From NCBI GenBank assembly GCA_947588755.1, contig CANPZB010000008.1, forward strand, positions 1 to 48,743: a stretch of 48,743 nt of DNA, given 5' to 3'. Source of the stretch: Candidatus Gastranaerophilales bacterium (lineage in GTDB: Bacteria > Cyanobacteriota > Vampirovibrionia > Gastranaerophilales > Gastranaerophilaceae). A program made the position numbers and the translations under genes. Under the pieces are notes generated by a model that ran no database searches, had not been told where the DNA came from, and saw nothing but the letters and a program-made list of their open reading frames with translations. Within the stretch, counting starts at the first letter, position 1; the number at the start of each line of letters is the position of its first letter. Below, in pieces: positions 1 to 8,937 of this stretch.

Positions 1-76
1 ATTTCATGACCCCCTATTTCTATTATTCCCATTTACACACGAATTCTAACATTTTCTTTAAGTTTTGTCAAGAAAA
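1..76 (-). repeat. Dispersed promoter/leader repeat, copy 1
   Basis: This segment matches 39162-39237 at 73 of 76 positions, in the same orientation; the differences are at positions 6, 33 and 38. Read on the minus strand it holds a consensus sigma-70 promoter, a leader of about 30 nt and a G-rich Shine-Dalgarno-like stretch. It stops at the window edge where copy 2 has an ATG, so it probably is the 5' region of a minus-strand gene lying just outside the window. The left border cannot be seen. Confidence 0.8.
43..71 (-). promoter_or_regulatory. Sigma-70 promoter inside repeat copy 1
   Basis: On the minus strand TTGACA (71-66) and TAGAAT (48-43) are separated by 17 bp. It would start transcription near position 36, toward the left window edge. 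Confidence 0.6.
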
Positions 77-242
77 AATACGGATTTTATTACTCTCATA
101 TATAGTAACTTCGTACTAAATAAATTTAATTATTGTACTTTTTGCTTAAATGTTTTTATCAATTTTTGAGATTTTTAATATTGCAGTCTCGTAGAATGGT
201 TTTTGGTTAAATTGGACTTTATCCTGTGTCTAAGGAACCAAT

Positions 243-1208
243 ATGAAAAAAATTCTTTCTCTTATCATAACCGCAATTATAATTAATACATTTGCATGCG
301 ATGTGTATGCACAAAGCCAATACGGTGCTGCCTTAGGCAAAATAGAAAATATACTGTACGGATTTCAATACAATGATGAAGATGATACAACAAGGATTAA
401 TCGTATTGAAAAAACTGTTTACGGGAAAAGTACAAATAAAAATAATACCCAAAAACTCGCGGATTTAAAAAAACATTTGTCAACAGACTTGCTCGGTCAG
501 GAAATTACACCTAAGGAAGATACATTTGCAGAGGAATCCGACAGCTACAAAGAAGAAACTCTTGCCCAAAATGCACCTTCAACGGGGCCCGGAGTCGATT
601 ACCCCGCAATAAACGAACTTGAAAAACAACTTTTTAAACAAGAATTTAAAACACAAGACCTAAACACACGGTTAGCCAATCTTGAGAAAAAATCCATGGG
701 TAAAACTTTTCCGTCAGATGACTTTAGTACACGTGTCGACAGGCTCAGAGCGGAAATTAAACCTAAAAGCCTTATGGATAACGCCATCGCACAAAGTTCC
801 AACGAATATTTTGACGATGACCCGATTGAACTTGAAAAAAATTATAATCTTGACCGTTACGAATCGCCAAATCGATTTGATTATGATGAATATAACGCGA
901 GAAACAAAGCCCGAGCGAATAACAGCAGCTTAGCCAAAAATGTCAATTTAGCTTCGGTCGAAAAATCAATATTTCGAAAATCATTTCAAAATGACAGTTT
1001 GGAATCACGATTAACAAGACTTGAATCAACCATGTTCGGAACATCATTTACAAATGACAGCAACGAGGATCGTATGAGAAGAATTTCAAGTGCATACAGA
1101 GCCACAAAATCCGCGGGCAAGTATGATTCCAATAAATTCTCCCAAAATGCCATGACCGCAGTGCAGATAGGAACTCTAATTTTAATGGTATTAGCTTGTA
1201 TATTATAA
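243..1208 (+). CDS. Exported repeat protein with C-terminal membrane anchor, function unknown
   Basis: I do not recognise a named family. The 321-residue product has a Sec signal peptide (residues 1-23, ending VYA/Q) and a hydrophobic tail at about 303-321, so most of it should lie outside the cytoplasm held by a C-terminal segment. Three diverged repeats occur at about 31-63, 123-171 and 237-285. Each follows a pattern like LE-x3-F-x3-F-x4-L-x2-RL-x2-LE-x3-FG, with acidic and Asn-rich linkers between them. The start is supported by AAGGA at 232-236. It converges with miaA with no intervening base. A cell-envelope structural or adaptor role is possible but unproven. Confidence 0.75.
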   Translation: MKKILSLIITAIIINTFACDVYAQSQYGAALGKIENILYGFQYNDEDDTTRINRIEKTVYGKSTNKNNTQKLADLKKHLSTDLLGQEITPKEDTFAEESDSYKEETLAQNAPSTGPGVDYPAINELEKQLFKQEFKTQDLNTRLANLEKKSMGKTFPSDDFSTRVDRLRAEIKPKSLMDNAIAQSSNEYFDDDPIELEKNYNLDRYESPNRFDYDEYNARNKARANNSSLAKNVNLASVEKSIFRKSFQNDSLESRLTRLESTMFGTSFTNDSNEDRMRRISSAYRATKSAGKYDSNKFSQNAMTAVQIGTLILMVLACIL

Positions 1209-2093
1209 CTACTTTTTAAGTTTTTCGGGATAAAAATTCCATTTTATATCGGGGTTTCTCCGAAACCATGTAAGCTGACGTTTGGCATAATTTCTGGTAT
1301 TTTGTTTAAGCTTATCTGCCGCTTCCTGCAAAGTACATTCTCCGTCAAGATACTTTGTTATTTCACGATAACCGATAGTGTTTACAATATTGTAAATATG
1401 CCCGAATTTGTCCAACAAACCTTTTGTTTCTTCAACAAGCCCGTTTTTAATCATCAAATCGACTCTGTCATTAATCCTTTGATAAAGAATTTCACGCGGG
1501 TAATTGAGCCCCAGCCATTCCACATCATAAAGACTCTCACCTTTTGTACTTCTGACTTCATTTAACGGTTTGCCCGACTTAATAACGATTTCCAATGCCC
1601 GAATAAGTTTTTTTTTGTCGTTTGCATAAATTTGTTCCGCAGAAACACTGTCACGCTCATAAAGCATTTTATGCAGTTCTTGCGATGAATAATTATTAAG
1701 TTTTTCACGCAATACTTTATCAGGTGCAACTTTCGGCATAACATAATTATTCAAGAGCAAATTAAAGTACAGTCCCGTTCCGCCTGCAATTACGGGGATT
1801 TTACCTTCGGACAAAATATTATCGATAATTTCTTTCGCTTTTTGAACGTATAACCCCGCAGTATAATCAAAATCAGGCTCTGCAATATCAATCATATAAT
1901 GTTTTACAATATCAGTTTCAGCCTTTGAAGGCTTTGCCGTGCCGATATCAAATCCTTTATATACAAGTCTTGAATCGGCAGATATAATTTCTCCGTTAAC
2001 TTTCAGTGCAAGATTTATTGCAAAAGCTGTTTTCCCGCTCGCAGTAGGCCCTACAACCGCTATTACTTTTTTCCTTTTATCAGAATTAATCAT
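1209..2093 (-). CDS. miaA: tRNA dimethylallyltransferase MiaA
   Basis: The enzyme transfers a dimethylallyl group to A37 of tRNAs reading UNN codons. The 294-residue product shows the P-loop GPTASGKT near the N-terminus, then ISADSRLVYKGFDIGTAKP (substrate and tRNA-binding region) and the VIAGGTGLY motif. Its length is close to the usual bacterial 300-315 residues. The ATG lies inside the end of the upstream membrane-protein gene (8-nt overlap), which implies translational coupling. It is the last gene of the minus-strand run that begins with the sigma factor at 6200. Confidence 0.96.
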   Translation of the reverse strand: MINSDKRKKVIAVVGPTASGKTAFAINLALKVNGEIISADSRLVYKGFDIGTAKPSKAETDIVKHYMIDIAEPDFDYTAGLYVQKAKEIIDNILSEGKIPVIAGGTGLYFNLLLNNYVMPKVAPDKVLREKLNNYSSQELHKMLYERDSVSAEQIYANDKKKLIRALEIVIKSGKPLNEVRSTKGESLYDVEWLGLNYPREILYQRINDRVDLMIKNGLVEETKGLLDKFGHIYNIVNTIGYREITKYLDGECTLQEAADKLKQNTRNYAKRQLTWFRRNPDIKWNFYPEKLKK

Positions 2094-2964
2094 TGTTTGA
2101 TTTTACTGTTTCCGTATTCCCCGTATTGAAAGTCATATCATAGTATACAAAAAGTAATATTATCATAAATACAAAGAAATAAAACAAAACCACGCTCATT
2201 ATAAGAAATATTACGGGTGCAACCACCGAAAAACAATAGAGAATAGTTATCAAAAATATTAAAAGCCAAACAGAAACAAACATTAATAATGATTTAAAAA
2301 ATGTTTTAAACAATTTTTTTACGGCAATAAATAACGCTTTCAGTGGATTTAGAGTATGATAAATGATTTCGGGCATCCAAAACATTATTAAAAAATAAAA
2401 TATTGCGGAAAATAATACTATAATCAAGCTTAATTTGAGTAAAAATAACTGCTGTTCCGGAGTTAAAGAGTTAACAAAGGCAGTAACCGACTTTCCCTGC
2501 CCGTTTGCCGACTGAACCGACAGCAAATCCATTAGATTTTGCAAAGAAGTCTGATCAAGAACTTTTATGAAAAAAGTCCCCAGAGAATACACAACAACAA
2601 AAAACAATGTCTGAAATACAAACATAATTAATTGTACTCCCGTCAGCGAAAGAAAATACTTACCGATACCTGCGGGAAAAAGTTTTAAAAGATTCCATGT
2701 CGCATTAGCCCTGTCAGTATCCATAACATAAATTTTTTTTGAAACATCTACCGCTCCTTTAACCATATACAACCAGCCGCCAAAAAATGCCGAAACCATA
2801 AACATTACGGTTATTGAAGCAATGGTGTATTCAGGTGCGGTATCAACGGTGTATTTGGTAAAAGCAGAATATAAATTAAATATCCACACAAACAGTATAA
2901 GAGGAAATGCTATAATTATATTTTCATTTGTTGTTTTAAAGGCTTGCAAATATATTTTTTTCAT
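2086..2964 (-). CDS. Multi-pass membrane protein, function unknown
   Basis: The roughly 292-residue product has about six hydrophobic segments, with long hydrophilic stretches after the second and third. I recognise no catalytic motif. The open frame extends upstream to a TTG at 2982, but ATG 2964 is preferred because TGAGGT lies 12 nt before it. The gene sits between a dehydratase-like Fe-S protein and miaA and overlaps miaA by 8 nt, so the pair is probably cotranslated. Its role cannot be deduced from these unrelated neighbours. Confidence 0.7.
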   Translation of the reverse strand: MKKIYLQAFKTTNENIIIAFPLILFVWIFNLYSAFTKYTVDTAPEYTIASITVMFMVSAFFGGWLYMVKGAVDVSKKIYVMDTDRANATWNLLKLFPAGIGKYFLSLTGVQLIMFVFQTLFFVVVYSLGTFFIKVLDQTSLQNLMDLLSVQSANGQGKSVTAFVNSLTPEQQLFLLKLSLIIVLFSAIFYFLIMFWMPEIIYHTLNPLKALFIAVKKLFKTFFKSLLMFVSVWLLIFLITILYCFSVVAPVIFLIMSVVLFYFFVFMIILLFVYYDMTFNTGNTETVKSNND

Positions 2965-3005
2965 AAGTAGTTTATACCTCAAATTATATTTTTTAACATT
3001 CTCTT

Positions 3006-4148
3006 TTAAACAGCCGCAAGAGCAGTTCTTTTATTTTTGGCTTCCAATTTACGTTTTCTTCTTCTCATCAAGTCCGTAAATGCTTCCAGTCTGGTTAAAT
3101 AACCTGCCTTACCCGTTTGTTCATCCATAATTAAAGGAAGAATAGGGATATCACAATTTTCACGCATAGCGGGAAAAATATTTTGCGACATAATTTCGGG
3201 CATACACGTAAAAGGGCTGATATGAATTATTCCGTCAATTCCTTTTTCATCGGCAAATGCCACATCTGAAACACATTCCAATGAATCACCGCCGATATCA
3301 CGCATCAAATAAGGCTTTGCCATTCTGACCGCACGCTGAAGGTGCGTTTCACCTTTTCTGAAAATTTTAGGAATAATAGCATCCTTCAAAAAACCGCTTA
3401 TGGTAAGACTTCTGCGGGTCTGAACTCCCATTTTTCCCAGTTCCTTTTCTATATCCTGATTTGAAAATGTATCGCAAACCATATAGATTTCACCCGTCAA
3501 ATCCACATGAAGAACCTCTCTTTGCGGGTCAATTTTTGTTTTGCGAATTTCTTCAAATGCGAGTTTTTTTGCTTTTTTCAACTGCTTACCGTTTTCGGCA
3601 TCTTTAATCATTTCTAATGCTTTTATATAATGTTTTTCGGCTTCACCGATTTTAATCTCTCTTGCACGGTAATATGAAAGCAAATTAACCATTTCATCAA
3701 GAATAAAGACTTTTTTTATCGCAAAAACTATACATCTTATAAAAAGTATGGGGTCATTTTTTCCGCTCAATTCTCTGAGGAAATTATACATACCTTTTAT
3801 GCCGTCATAAAGTGTAAGTTCAATATACTTTGCATCGTAACCCAAATCCGTAAGTGCATTATAAATACAATTACCGTACTCGCCCAAACGACAACAGCCT
3901 GGTGAAGAAATCATGGCAACATAATCCGCACCGCCTTCTATTGCTTCTATAAAGTTTCCCAGTATAAGTTTATACGGCAAACAAATTGCTTCGGGCGAAT
4001 GCTTTGTTCCTATTGATAATGTTTTTTTACTTGTATAAGGCGGAATGTAAGGCTCTACACCGACTTTTTTTAAAGCTGATGCCCAGGCTATATATATTGT
4101 TCCCATGTGTGGGAAAGCTACTTTTAATTTTTTCTTTTCTTTATTCAT
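3006..4148 (-). CDS. 2-hydroxyacyl-CoA dehydratase-like (BadF/HgdB-associated) Fe-S protein
   Basis: The 380-residue product resembles the cysteine-rich proteins that accompany 2-hydroxyglutaryl-CoA dehydratase and its activase (COG3580/COG3581-type). Visible signatures are HSPEAICLPYK, SSPGCCRLGEYGNC and the late PFTCMPE; these cysteines are the expected ligands of a [4Fe-4S] cluster. A lysine-rich helical stretch lies near residues 170-210. The classical ATP-dependent activase and the partner subunit are not next to it, so it may be one of the orphan forms whose substrate is unknown. It lies 9 nt after gcvPB in the same operon. Family membership is likely; activity is not established. Confidence 0.7.
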   Translation of the reverse strand: MNKEKKKLKVAFPHMGTIYIAWASALKKVGVEPYIPPYTSKKTLSIGTKHSPEAICLPYKLILGNFIEAIEGGADYVAMISSPGCCRLGEYGNCIYNALTDLGYDAKYIELTLYDGIKGMYNFLRELSGKNDPILFIRCIVFAIKKVFILDEMVNLLSYYRAREIKIGEAEKHYIKALEMIKDAENGKQLKKAKKLAFEEIRKTKIDPQREVLHVDLTGEIYMVCDTFSNQDIEKELGKMGVQTRRSLTISGFLKDAIIPKIFRKGETHLQRAVRMAKPYLMRDIGGDSLECVSDVAFADEKGIDGIIHISPFTCMPEIMSQNIFPAMRENCDIPILPLIMDEQTGKAGYLTRLEAFTDLMRRRKRKLEAKNKRTALAAV

Positions 4149-4157
4149 TTTTTCTCT

Positions 4158-5579
4158 TTACTGTTTAAAATTCAAATCGGGATGTCTTGCCGCGGTAGTT
4201 TCATCAATCTTTTTAACCGGAGTATTGTGAGGAGCCGACAAAATATCATGCGGGTCAGATTTAACTTCTTTAGCAATTTTAATCATAATTTCTGCGAATT
4301 CATCCAGTCTTTGTTTATTTTCCGACTCTGTCGGCTCTATCATCATTGCTTCATGAACAATCAGAGGGAAATAAATCGTAGGCGGATGAGTGTTATTATC
4401 CATAAGACTCTTTGCTATATTTAAAGCGGATACCCCGCACTCTTTTTGTTTGTCTGCCGATAAAACAAATTCATGCATACAGGGCTGGTTATAAGGCAAA
4501 AAATATTCCTCTCTGAGTTTCTCTTTAAGATAATTGGCATTCAAAACAGCATCTTCGGAAGCTCTTTTTAAATTTTTGCCCATCATCAGTATATAAGCAT
4601 ACGCACGAACCAACACCCCGAAGTTACCGAAATAACTTCTGACTTTTCCGATTGAATTTTTTAAATCATAATTTGCATGATATTTTTCTCCGTCAAAATC
4701 AATAATAGGAACGGGTAAAAAGTCTTTAAGTTTTTCAACCACGCCTACCGGCCCTGCACCCGGGCCACCGCCGCCATGAGGTGTTGCGAATGTTTTATGC
4801 AGATTTATATGAACAACGTCAAACCCCATTAACCTCGGATTTGTATAACCCATTATTGCATTAAAGTTTGCACCGTCATAATACAATAATGAACCGTTTT
4901 TATGCATAATTTCGGAAATTTGCAAAACATTTTCTTCAAAAATACCAAGAGTATTGGGATTAGTCATCATAATTGCAGCAACATCATCCGTTAAAAGTTC
5001 TTTTAAAGCATTTATATCCACCTGACCTTTTTCATCGGAAGCGACAGGCAAAATCTCAAAACCGCAGGCATTGGCACTTGCAGGATTTGTCCCGTGAGCC
5101 GAATCGGGAATAATAACTTTCGAACGATTTTCTCCTTTAACCTCAAAGTATTTTTTAATAATCATCATCCCCGTCAATTCACCGTGAGCACCCGCCGCAG
5201 GCTGAAGGCTCACACAGTCCATGCCCGTAATTTCTTTCAGTGCGTTTTGGAGTTTAAACATCAATTCCAAAGCTCCCTGTGAATCATCTTCATCGGCACA
5301 GGGATGAAGATTTGCAAAACCTTCCAGAGATGCAAGCAGTTCGTTAACTTTGGGATTATATTTCATAGTACAAGAACCCAGCGGATAAAAACCTTTTTCT
5401 ATACAAAAATTCAAATCCGACAGTTCTTTATAATGTCTTAAAACCTCTAATTCACTCATCTGAGGTAAATCAGGTTTTTCAAGACGCAAAAATTTTTTAT
5501 CGATAAAATCCAAATTTTCTTTTATATCAGAAATATTAATGCCTGAAGCACCGTTGCTTTTTTCAAATATAGTTTTCAT
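4158..5579 (-). CDS. gcvPB: Glycine dehydrogenase (decarboxylating) subunit 2, P-protein beta chain
   Basis: This is the PLP-binding half of the split glycine cleavage P-protein, which decarboxylates glycine and passes the aminomethyl group to lipoylated H-protein. The 473-residue length is typical. The PLP lysine is in HINLHKTFATPHGGGGPG, and SCTMKYNPKVN and DSAHGTNPASAN are also visible. The partner subunit gcvPA, gcvT and gcvH are not in the window, so the system must be split across the genome. The ATG lies 3 nt after the sigma-factor stop with no clear Shine-Dalgarno site, suggesting reinitiation after the upstream gene. Confidence 0.95.
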   Translation of the reverse strand: MKTIFEKSNGASGINISDIKENLDFIDKKFLRLEKPDLPQMSELEVLRHYKELSDLNFCIEKGFYPLGSCTMKYNPKVNELLASLEGFANLHPCADEDDSQGALELMFKLQNALKEITGMDCVSLQPAAGAHGELTGMMIIKKYFEVKGENRSKVIIPDSAHGTNPASANACGFEILPVASDEKGQVDINALKELLTDDVAAIMMTNPNTLGIFEENVLQISEIMHKNGSLLYYDGANFNAIMGYTNPRLMGFDVVHINLHKTFATPHGGGGPGAGPVGVVEKLKDFLPVPIIDFDGEKYHANYDLKNSIGKVRSYFGNFGVLVRAYAYILMMGKNLKRASEDAVLNANYLKEKLREEYFLPYNQPCMHEFVLSADKQKECGVSALNIAKSLMDNNTHPPTIYFPLIVHEAMMIEPTESENKQRLDEFAEIMIKIAKEVKSDPHDILSAPHNTPVKKIDETTAARHPDLNFKQ

Positions 5580-5582
5580 ATT

Positions 5583-6200
5583 TTATATAATCCCTTGCTT
5601 TTTCAAATCTTTTTTTATTTTGTCCAAACCTGACTGGATAATTCTTGATATTCTTGATTCCGAAATATCAAATTCTTCCGCTATTTCACGTAATTTTTTT
5701 TCTTTAAAAAACTTGTATTCAATTAGCTCTCTTTCTCTTGGCGGAAGTTTTTTTACACATTCAATAATTTCCGCTTTAAGTTCGGACAACTCAATACTTT
5801 CGTCCGGAGTCAAATCATTTGTTTTAAACTGGACAGGGACTTCGGCATCCTGCATTTCGTCAATGGAAAGTATTGTTTTGTACACTTCCATTCTTAATTG
5901 AGCGGTATCGTCATCAGAGTTTTGCCTTCTGTTTTTAAGTGTATACCATTTGTAACGGCGTCTGACTTCGTTTCTTATTGCCCACTTTATCGCCGTTGAA
6001 AGATATGCATTGTTAAATGATTCTTTCGGATTATTTTTAAACAAGATATACAGAGTATGATTACCTATGTTAATTAATTCAGGCAATTCTATAAGGTGCA
6101 TTGAGGAAAATTTTTGAAATTCCACTTTGGCTATAGTTTCTATAAATTCCCTGTAATCTCGTAAATTAGTTTGTTGTTGAATATTACGCTGTGCCGGCAT
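5583..6200 (-). CDS. Sigma-70 family RNA polymerase sigma factor (FliA/SigB-like)
   Basis: The 205-residue alternative sigma factor has a weakly conserved region 2 around residues 65-100 (including KWAIRNEVRRRYKWY) and a clear region 4 at the C-terminus. There LPPRERELIEYKFF is followed by the helix-turn-helix REIAEEFDISESRISRII that contacts the -35 element. No anti-sigma gene adjoins it. It is the first gene of the minus-strand operon and diverges from the universal stress protein gene at 6329, so the 128-bp gap carries promoters in both directions. It may be a stress or stationary-phase sigma factor; its regulon is unknown. Confidence 0.88.
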   Translation of the reverse strand: MPAQRNIQQQTNLRDYREFIETIAKVEFQKFSSMHLIELPELINIGNHTLYILFKNNPKESFNNAYLSTAIKWAIRNEVRRRYKWYTLKNRRQNSDDDTAQLRMEVYKTILSIDEMQDAEVPVQFKTNDLTPDESIELSELKAEIIECVKKLPPRERELIEYKFFKEKKLREIAEEFDISESRISRIIQSGLDKIKKDLKKQGII

Positions 6201-6328
6201 GTTACATTTTACATCCTGTTACTCGAACCAAGTCCCGTAAATATATTATCAGAAAAAAATATAGAATACCAGACAATGTAATTTCTCTTAACATAATTTA
6301 TTCTTTATAAGTCATAAAAGGAGTAACT

Positions 6329-7186
6329 ATGAAGGTATTATTTTGTACGGACGGTTCAAAAATAAGCTTTGATGCATTAAGAAATTTTGCGGACTGGTAT
6401 AAAAAGGCAGTCGTTGATATAATTTGCGTAATCGATTGGAGTTTTCTGCCCGATGAAATAAGCATTGAACAAATCGGATTTGCAGATTCCTGTGCAAATA
6501 TTGCCGACACAATACTTAATTTTGCCGAAAAAGAAGTTAAAAAACTCAATTTGGACATCGGACAAAAAATTAAACATTGCGGAAACGCTTCCGAATGTAT
6601 TTTAGAGGAAGCCGAAAAGGATTATGACCTTATAGTAATGGGTTCACACGGCAAAAAAGGAATACAAAAGTGGTTAGGTTCGGTGTCTCAAGATGTTATA
6701 AACAACACTACAAAATCGATATATGTAAGCAGACAGGAAAATTCAAGAGAAAAAATTCTGTTTACGACGGACGGAAGCAAGTTTTCACTGAATTTAATTA
6801 CCGGAATACTGCCGGATATAAATCTGGAAAACAAAAAAATACATATTTGCATGGTTAATGAAGAACCCGATTTACTGTTTCTTGAAGGAACTCTTGATAC
6901 AAATTGGCTTCTTGAGATTGAAAAACGGCAAAATCTTTTTGCCGAAAAGGCATTACGGGAAATAAATAACCTGTTTGAAAAATACGGCTGTAACATTACA
7001 GGTTCTAAAATCCTTACGGGAAATCCAGCACAAAAAATAACAGATTATGCCAAAGAAAATGGCATTGACTTAATCATAGCGGGAAATCGTAAAAAAACAA
7101 AAATGGATAAATTTTTATCTAATTCCGTAAGCAAACGTGTACTGGAAAATGTAAAAAGTGATATGCTTATTGTCAAAGAAAATTAA
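6329..7186 (+). CDS. Tandem-domain universal stress protein
   Basis: The 285-residue protein consists of two UspA folds, about 1-133 and 138-285. The first retains the ATP-binding signature GSHGKKGIQKWLGSVSQ (G-x2-G-x9-G-S). The second has a degenerate version (AGNRKKTKMDKFLSNSVS) and may not bind nucleotide. An AAAGGAG ribosome site lies 7 nt before the ATG. The gene diverges from the sigma-factor operon and is followed by ABC permeases under their own promoter, so it is probably monocistronic. Confidence 0.9.
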   Translation: MKVLFCTDGSKISFDALRNFADWYKKAVVDIICVIDWSFLPDEISIEQIGFADSCANIADTILNFAEKEVKKLNLDIGQKIKHCGNASECILEEAEKDYDLIVMGSHGKKGIQKWLGSVSQDVINNTTKSIYVSRQENSREKILFTTDGSKFSLNLITGILPDINLENKKIHICMVNEEPDLLFLEGTLDTNWLLEIEKRQNLFAEKALREINNLFEKYGCNITGSKILTGNPAQKITDYAKENGIDLIIAGNRKKTKMDKFLSNSVSKRVLENVKSDMLIVKEN

Positions 7187-7190
7187 ATTA

Positions 7191-7218
7191 TTGACCTGAA
7201 TACAATTAAATGTAATAA
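7191..7218 (+). promoter_or_regulatory. Promoter of ABC permease operon, predicted leaderless
   Basis: TTGACC (7191-7196) and TAATAA (7213-7218) are 16 bp apart. The expected start site falls on or next to the ATG at 7226, and no Shine-Dalgarno site precedes that ATG. Confidence 0.6.
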
Positions 7219-7225
7219 TCAATTT

Positions 7226-8098
7226 ATGTTTAAATACTATGGCAAATATGCACCATATCTGTTTTTATTACCTGCTATTGCAGTGCTTACGGTTTTTTTC
7301 TTTATACCGTTTTTTCAAACTTTCGGGCTTAGCTTTTTGGATTATTCCGCTTCAATATACAAGCCTGAATTTGCGGGATTTGATAACTATATAAACCTGC
7401 TCCGTAATCCGATATTTTATAAGGTAATGTTTAACACATTCATTTATCTTGTTGCAGCCGTGCCTGTACTGGTAATATTTCCGCTGTTTCTTGCCATATT
7501 AATAAACAGGAAAATAAGAGGAATAACTCTGTATAAAATTCTTATATATTTACCCGTTATAGTTTCCATTGTCGTTGCGGCAATAGCGTTCAAATGGTTA
7601 TATGCAGAGCAGGGAATTTTAAATTACCTTGTTGGGGAAGCGGGTTTTTCACCGATAGGATGGCTTACCGACCCTAAATACGCTATATATTCCGTTATCC
7701 TCGTAACAATATGGAAAGGCATCGGGTATTATATGATAATATATCTTGCCGCACTTATGAGTGTGCCGAAAGAGTTGTATGAAGCTTGCGATATCGACGG
7801 TGCCGACTTTTTGACAAAACATTTAACGGTAACGGTTCCGCATGTTATGCCGACAATTGCTCTGGTAAGCACCATCAGTGCAATATCCGCAATGAAAGTG
7901 TTTGCCGAAATATACGTTATGACTAAAGGCGGGCCTTTAAACTCCAGCAAAACCATTGTTTATTACATCTATGAAAGAGCTTTTGAAAATCTTGATTTGG
8001 GATTTGCTTCGGCAATGGCGGTAATACTTTTAATTATTGTAATGATATTTTCTGTGATAAATATTTTTTGTTTTGAAAGGAATAAATATCAAATATGA
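7226..8098 (+). CDS. ABC transporter permease, carbohydrate type (MalF/UgpA-like)
   Basis: The 290-residue inner-membrane protein has six predicted helices and the EAA loop EACDIDGADFLTKHLTVTVP, which docks the ATPase. The family is the binding-protein-dependent sugar or glycerol-phosphate importers (CUT1). It overlaps the second permease gene by ATGA. The solute-binding protein and ATPase that complete such importers are not adjacent, so the substrate cannot be named; a shared ATPase elsewhere is common for CUT1 systems. Confidence 0.92.
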   Translation: MFKYYGKYAPYLFLLPAIAVLTVFFFIPFFQTFGLSFLDYSASIYKPEFAGFDNYINLLRNPIFYKVMFNTFIYLVAAVPVLVIFPLFLAILINRKIRGITLYKILIYLPVIVSIVVAAIAFKWLYAEQGILNYLVGEAGFSPIGWLTDPKYAIYSVILVTIWKGIGYYMIIYLAALMSVPKELYEACDIDGADFLTKHLTVTVPHVMPTIALVSTISAISAMKVFAEIYVMTKGGPLNSSKTIVYYIYERAFENLDLGFASAMAVILLIIVMIFSVINIFCFERNKYQI

Positions 8099-8937
8099 AA
8101 AAATTAACGGAAAAACTAATAGTACACATAATATTAATATCGGTTTCTTTATTGTCCGTTTTTCCTTTTATATGGCTTATATCAACATCTTTGAAAGGCA
8201 ACGGAGAAAATATTTTTGCTTATCCCCCGCAGTTAATCCCTTCGGATTTTACATGGCAAAACTATGTCGGGGTATGGGATAAGGTTAATTTTATAGGATA
8301 TTTCATTAACAGCATGATTGTTGCGGGCGGAACGGTTTTGTTAAATCTTATACTTTCCGCACTTGCGGGATATCCGCTTGCCAGAATGGAATTTAAGGGC
8401 AAAAAAATAACCTTTTTTGCAATACTTGCAACAATAATGATACCTTTTCAGGCAATAATGCTTCCTGTGTATTTGATTACTCTTAAACTTAATCTTGTTG
8501 ATACGGTAAGTAATACTGCGGGATTTCTGGGACTTATAATGCCTTTTGCGGTAAGTGCCTTCGGAATATTTTTAATGAGACAGGCTTTTCTTGCCATCCC
8601 GAGAGAAATGGAAGAAGCTGCAATAGTCGACGGATGTAATGTATTTCAAGTTTTTCTGAAAGTGCTGGTTCCCATGATAAAACCGTCTCTGGCAGTTCTT
8701 GCAATATTTACTTTCATAGGTTCTTGGGGTGAATTTCTTTGGCCGAGTATTGTTTTGACAAAAGAATCTATGTACACACTTCCCGTAGGAGTAAACAATT
8801 TACAGGGAATGTTTAGTTCCAATTGGCGATTTATAGCTGCAGGCTCAATACTTTCAACAATACCGATATTAATTTTCTTTCTTTCAATGCAAAAATATTT
8901 TATATCGGGCGAAAATGAAGGGGCAATTAAAGGTTAG
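8095..8937 (+). CDS. ABC transporter permease, carbohydrate type (MalG/UgpE-like)
   Basis: The 280-residue second permease subunit has six helices and the EAA loop EEAAIVDGCNVFQVFLKVLVP. It also carries the PLARMEFKGKK segment typical of MalG-type subunits. It is translationally coupled to the preceding permease, with which it would form the membrane heterodimer. Its 3' end overlaps the convergent TPR gene by 4 nt, so the substrate-binding gene does not follow here. Confidence 0.92.
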   Translation: MKKLTEKLIVHIILISVSLLSVFPFIWLISTSLKGNGENIFAYPPQLIPSDFTWQNYVGVWDKVNFIGYFINSMIVAGGTVLLNLILSALAGYPLARMEFKGKKITFFAILATIMIPFQAIMLPVYLITLKLNLVDTVSNTAGFLGLIMPFAVSAFGIFLMRQAFLAIPREMEEAAIVDGCNVFQVFLKVLVPMIKPSLAVLAIFTFIGSWGEFLWPSIVLTKESMYTLPVGVNNLQGMFSSNWRFIAAGSILSTIPILIFFLSMQKYFISGENEGAIKG

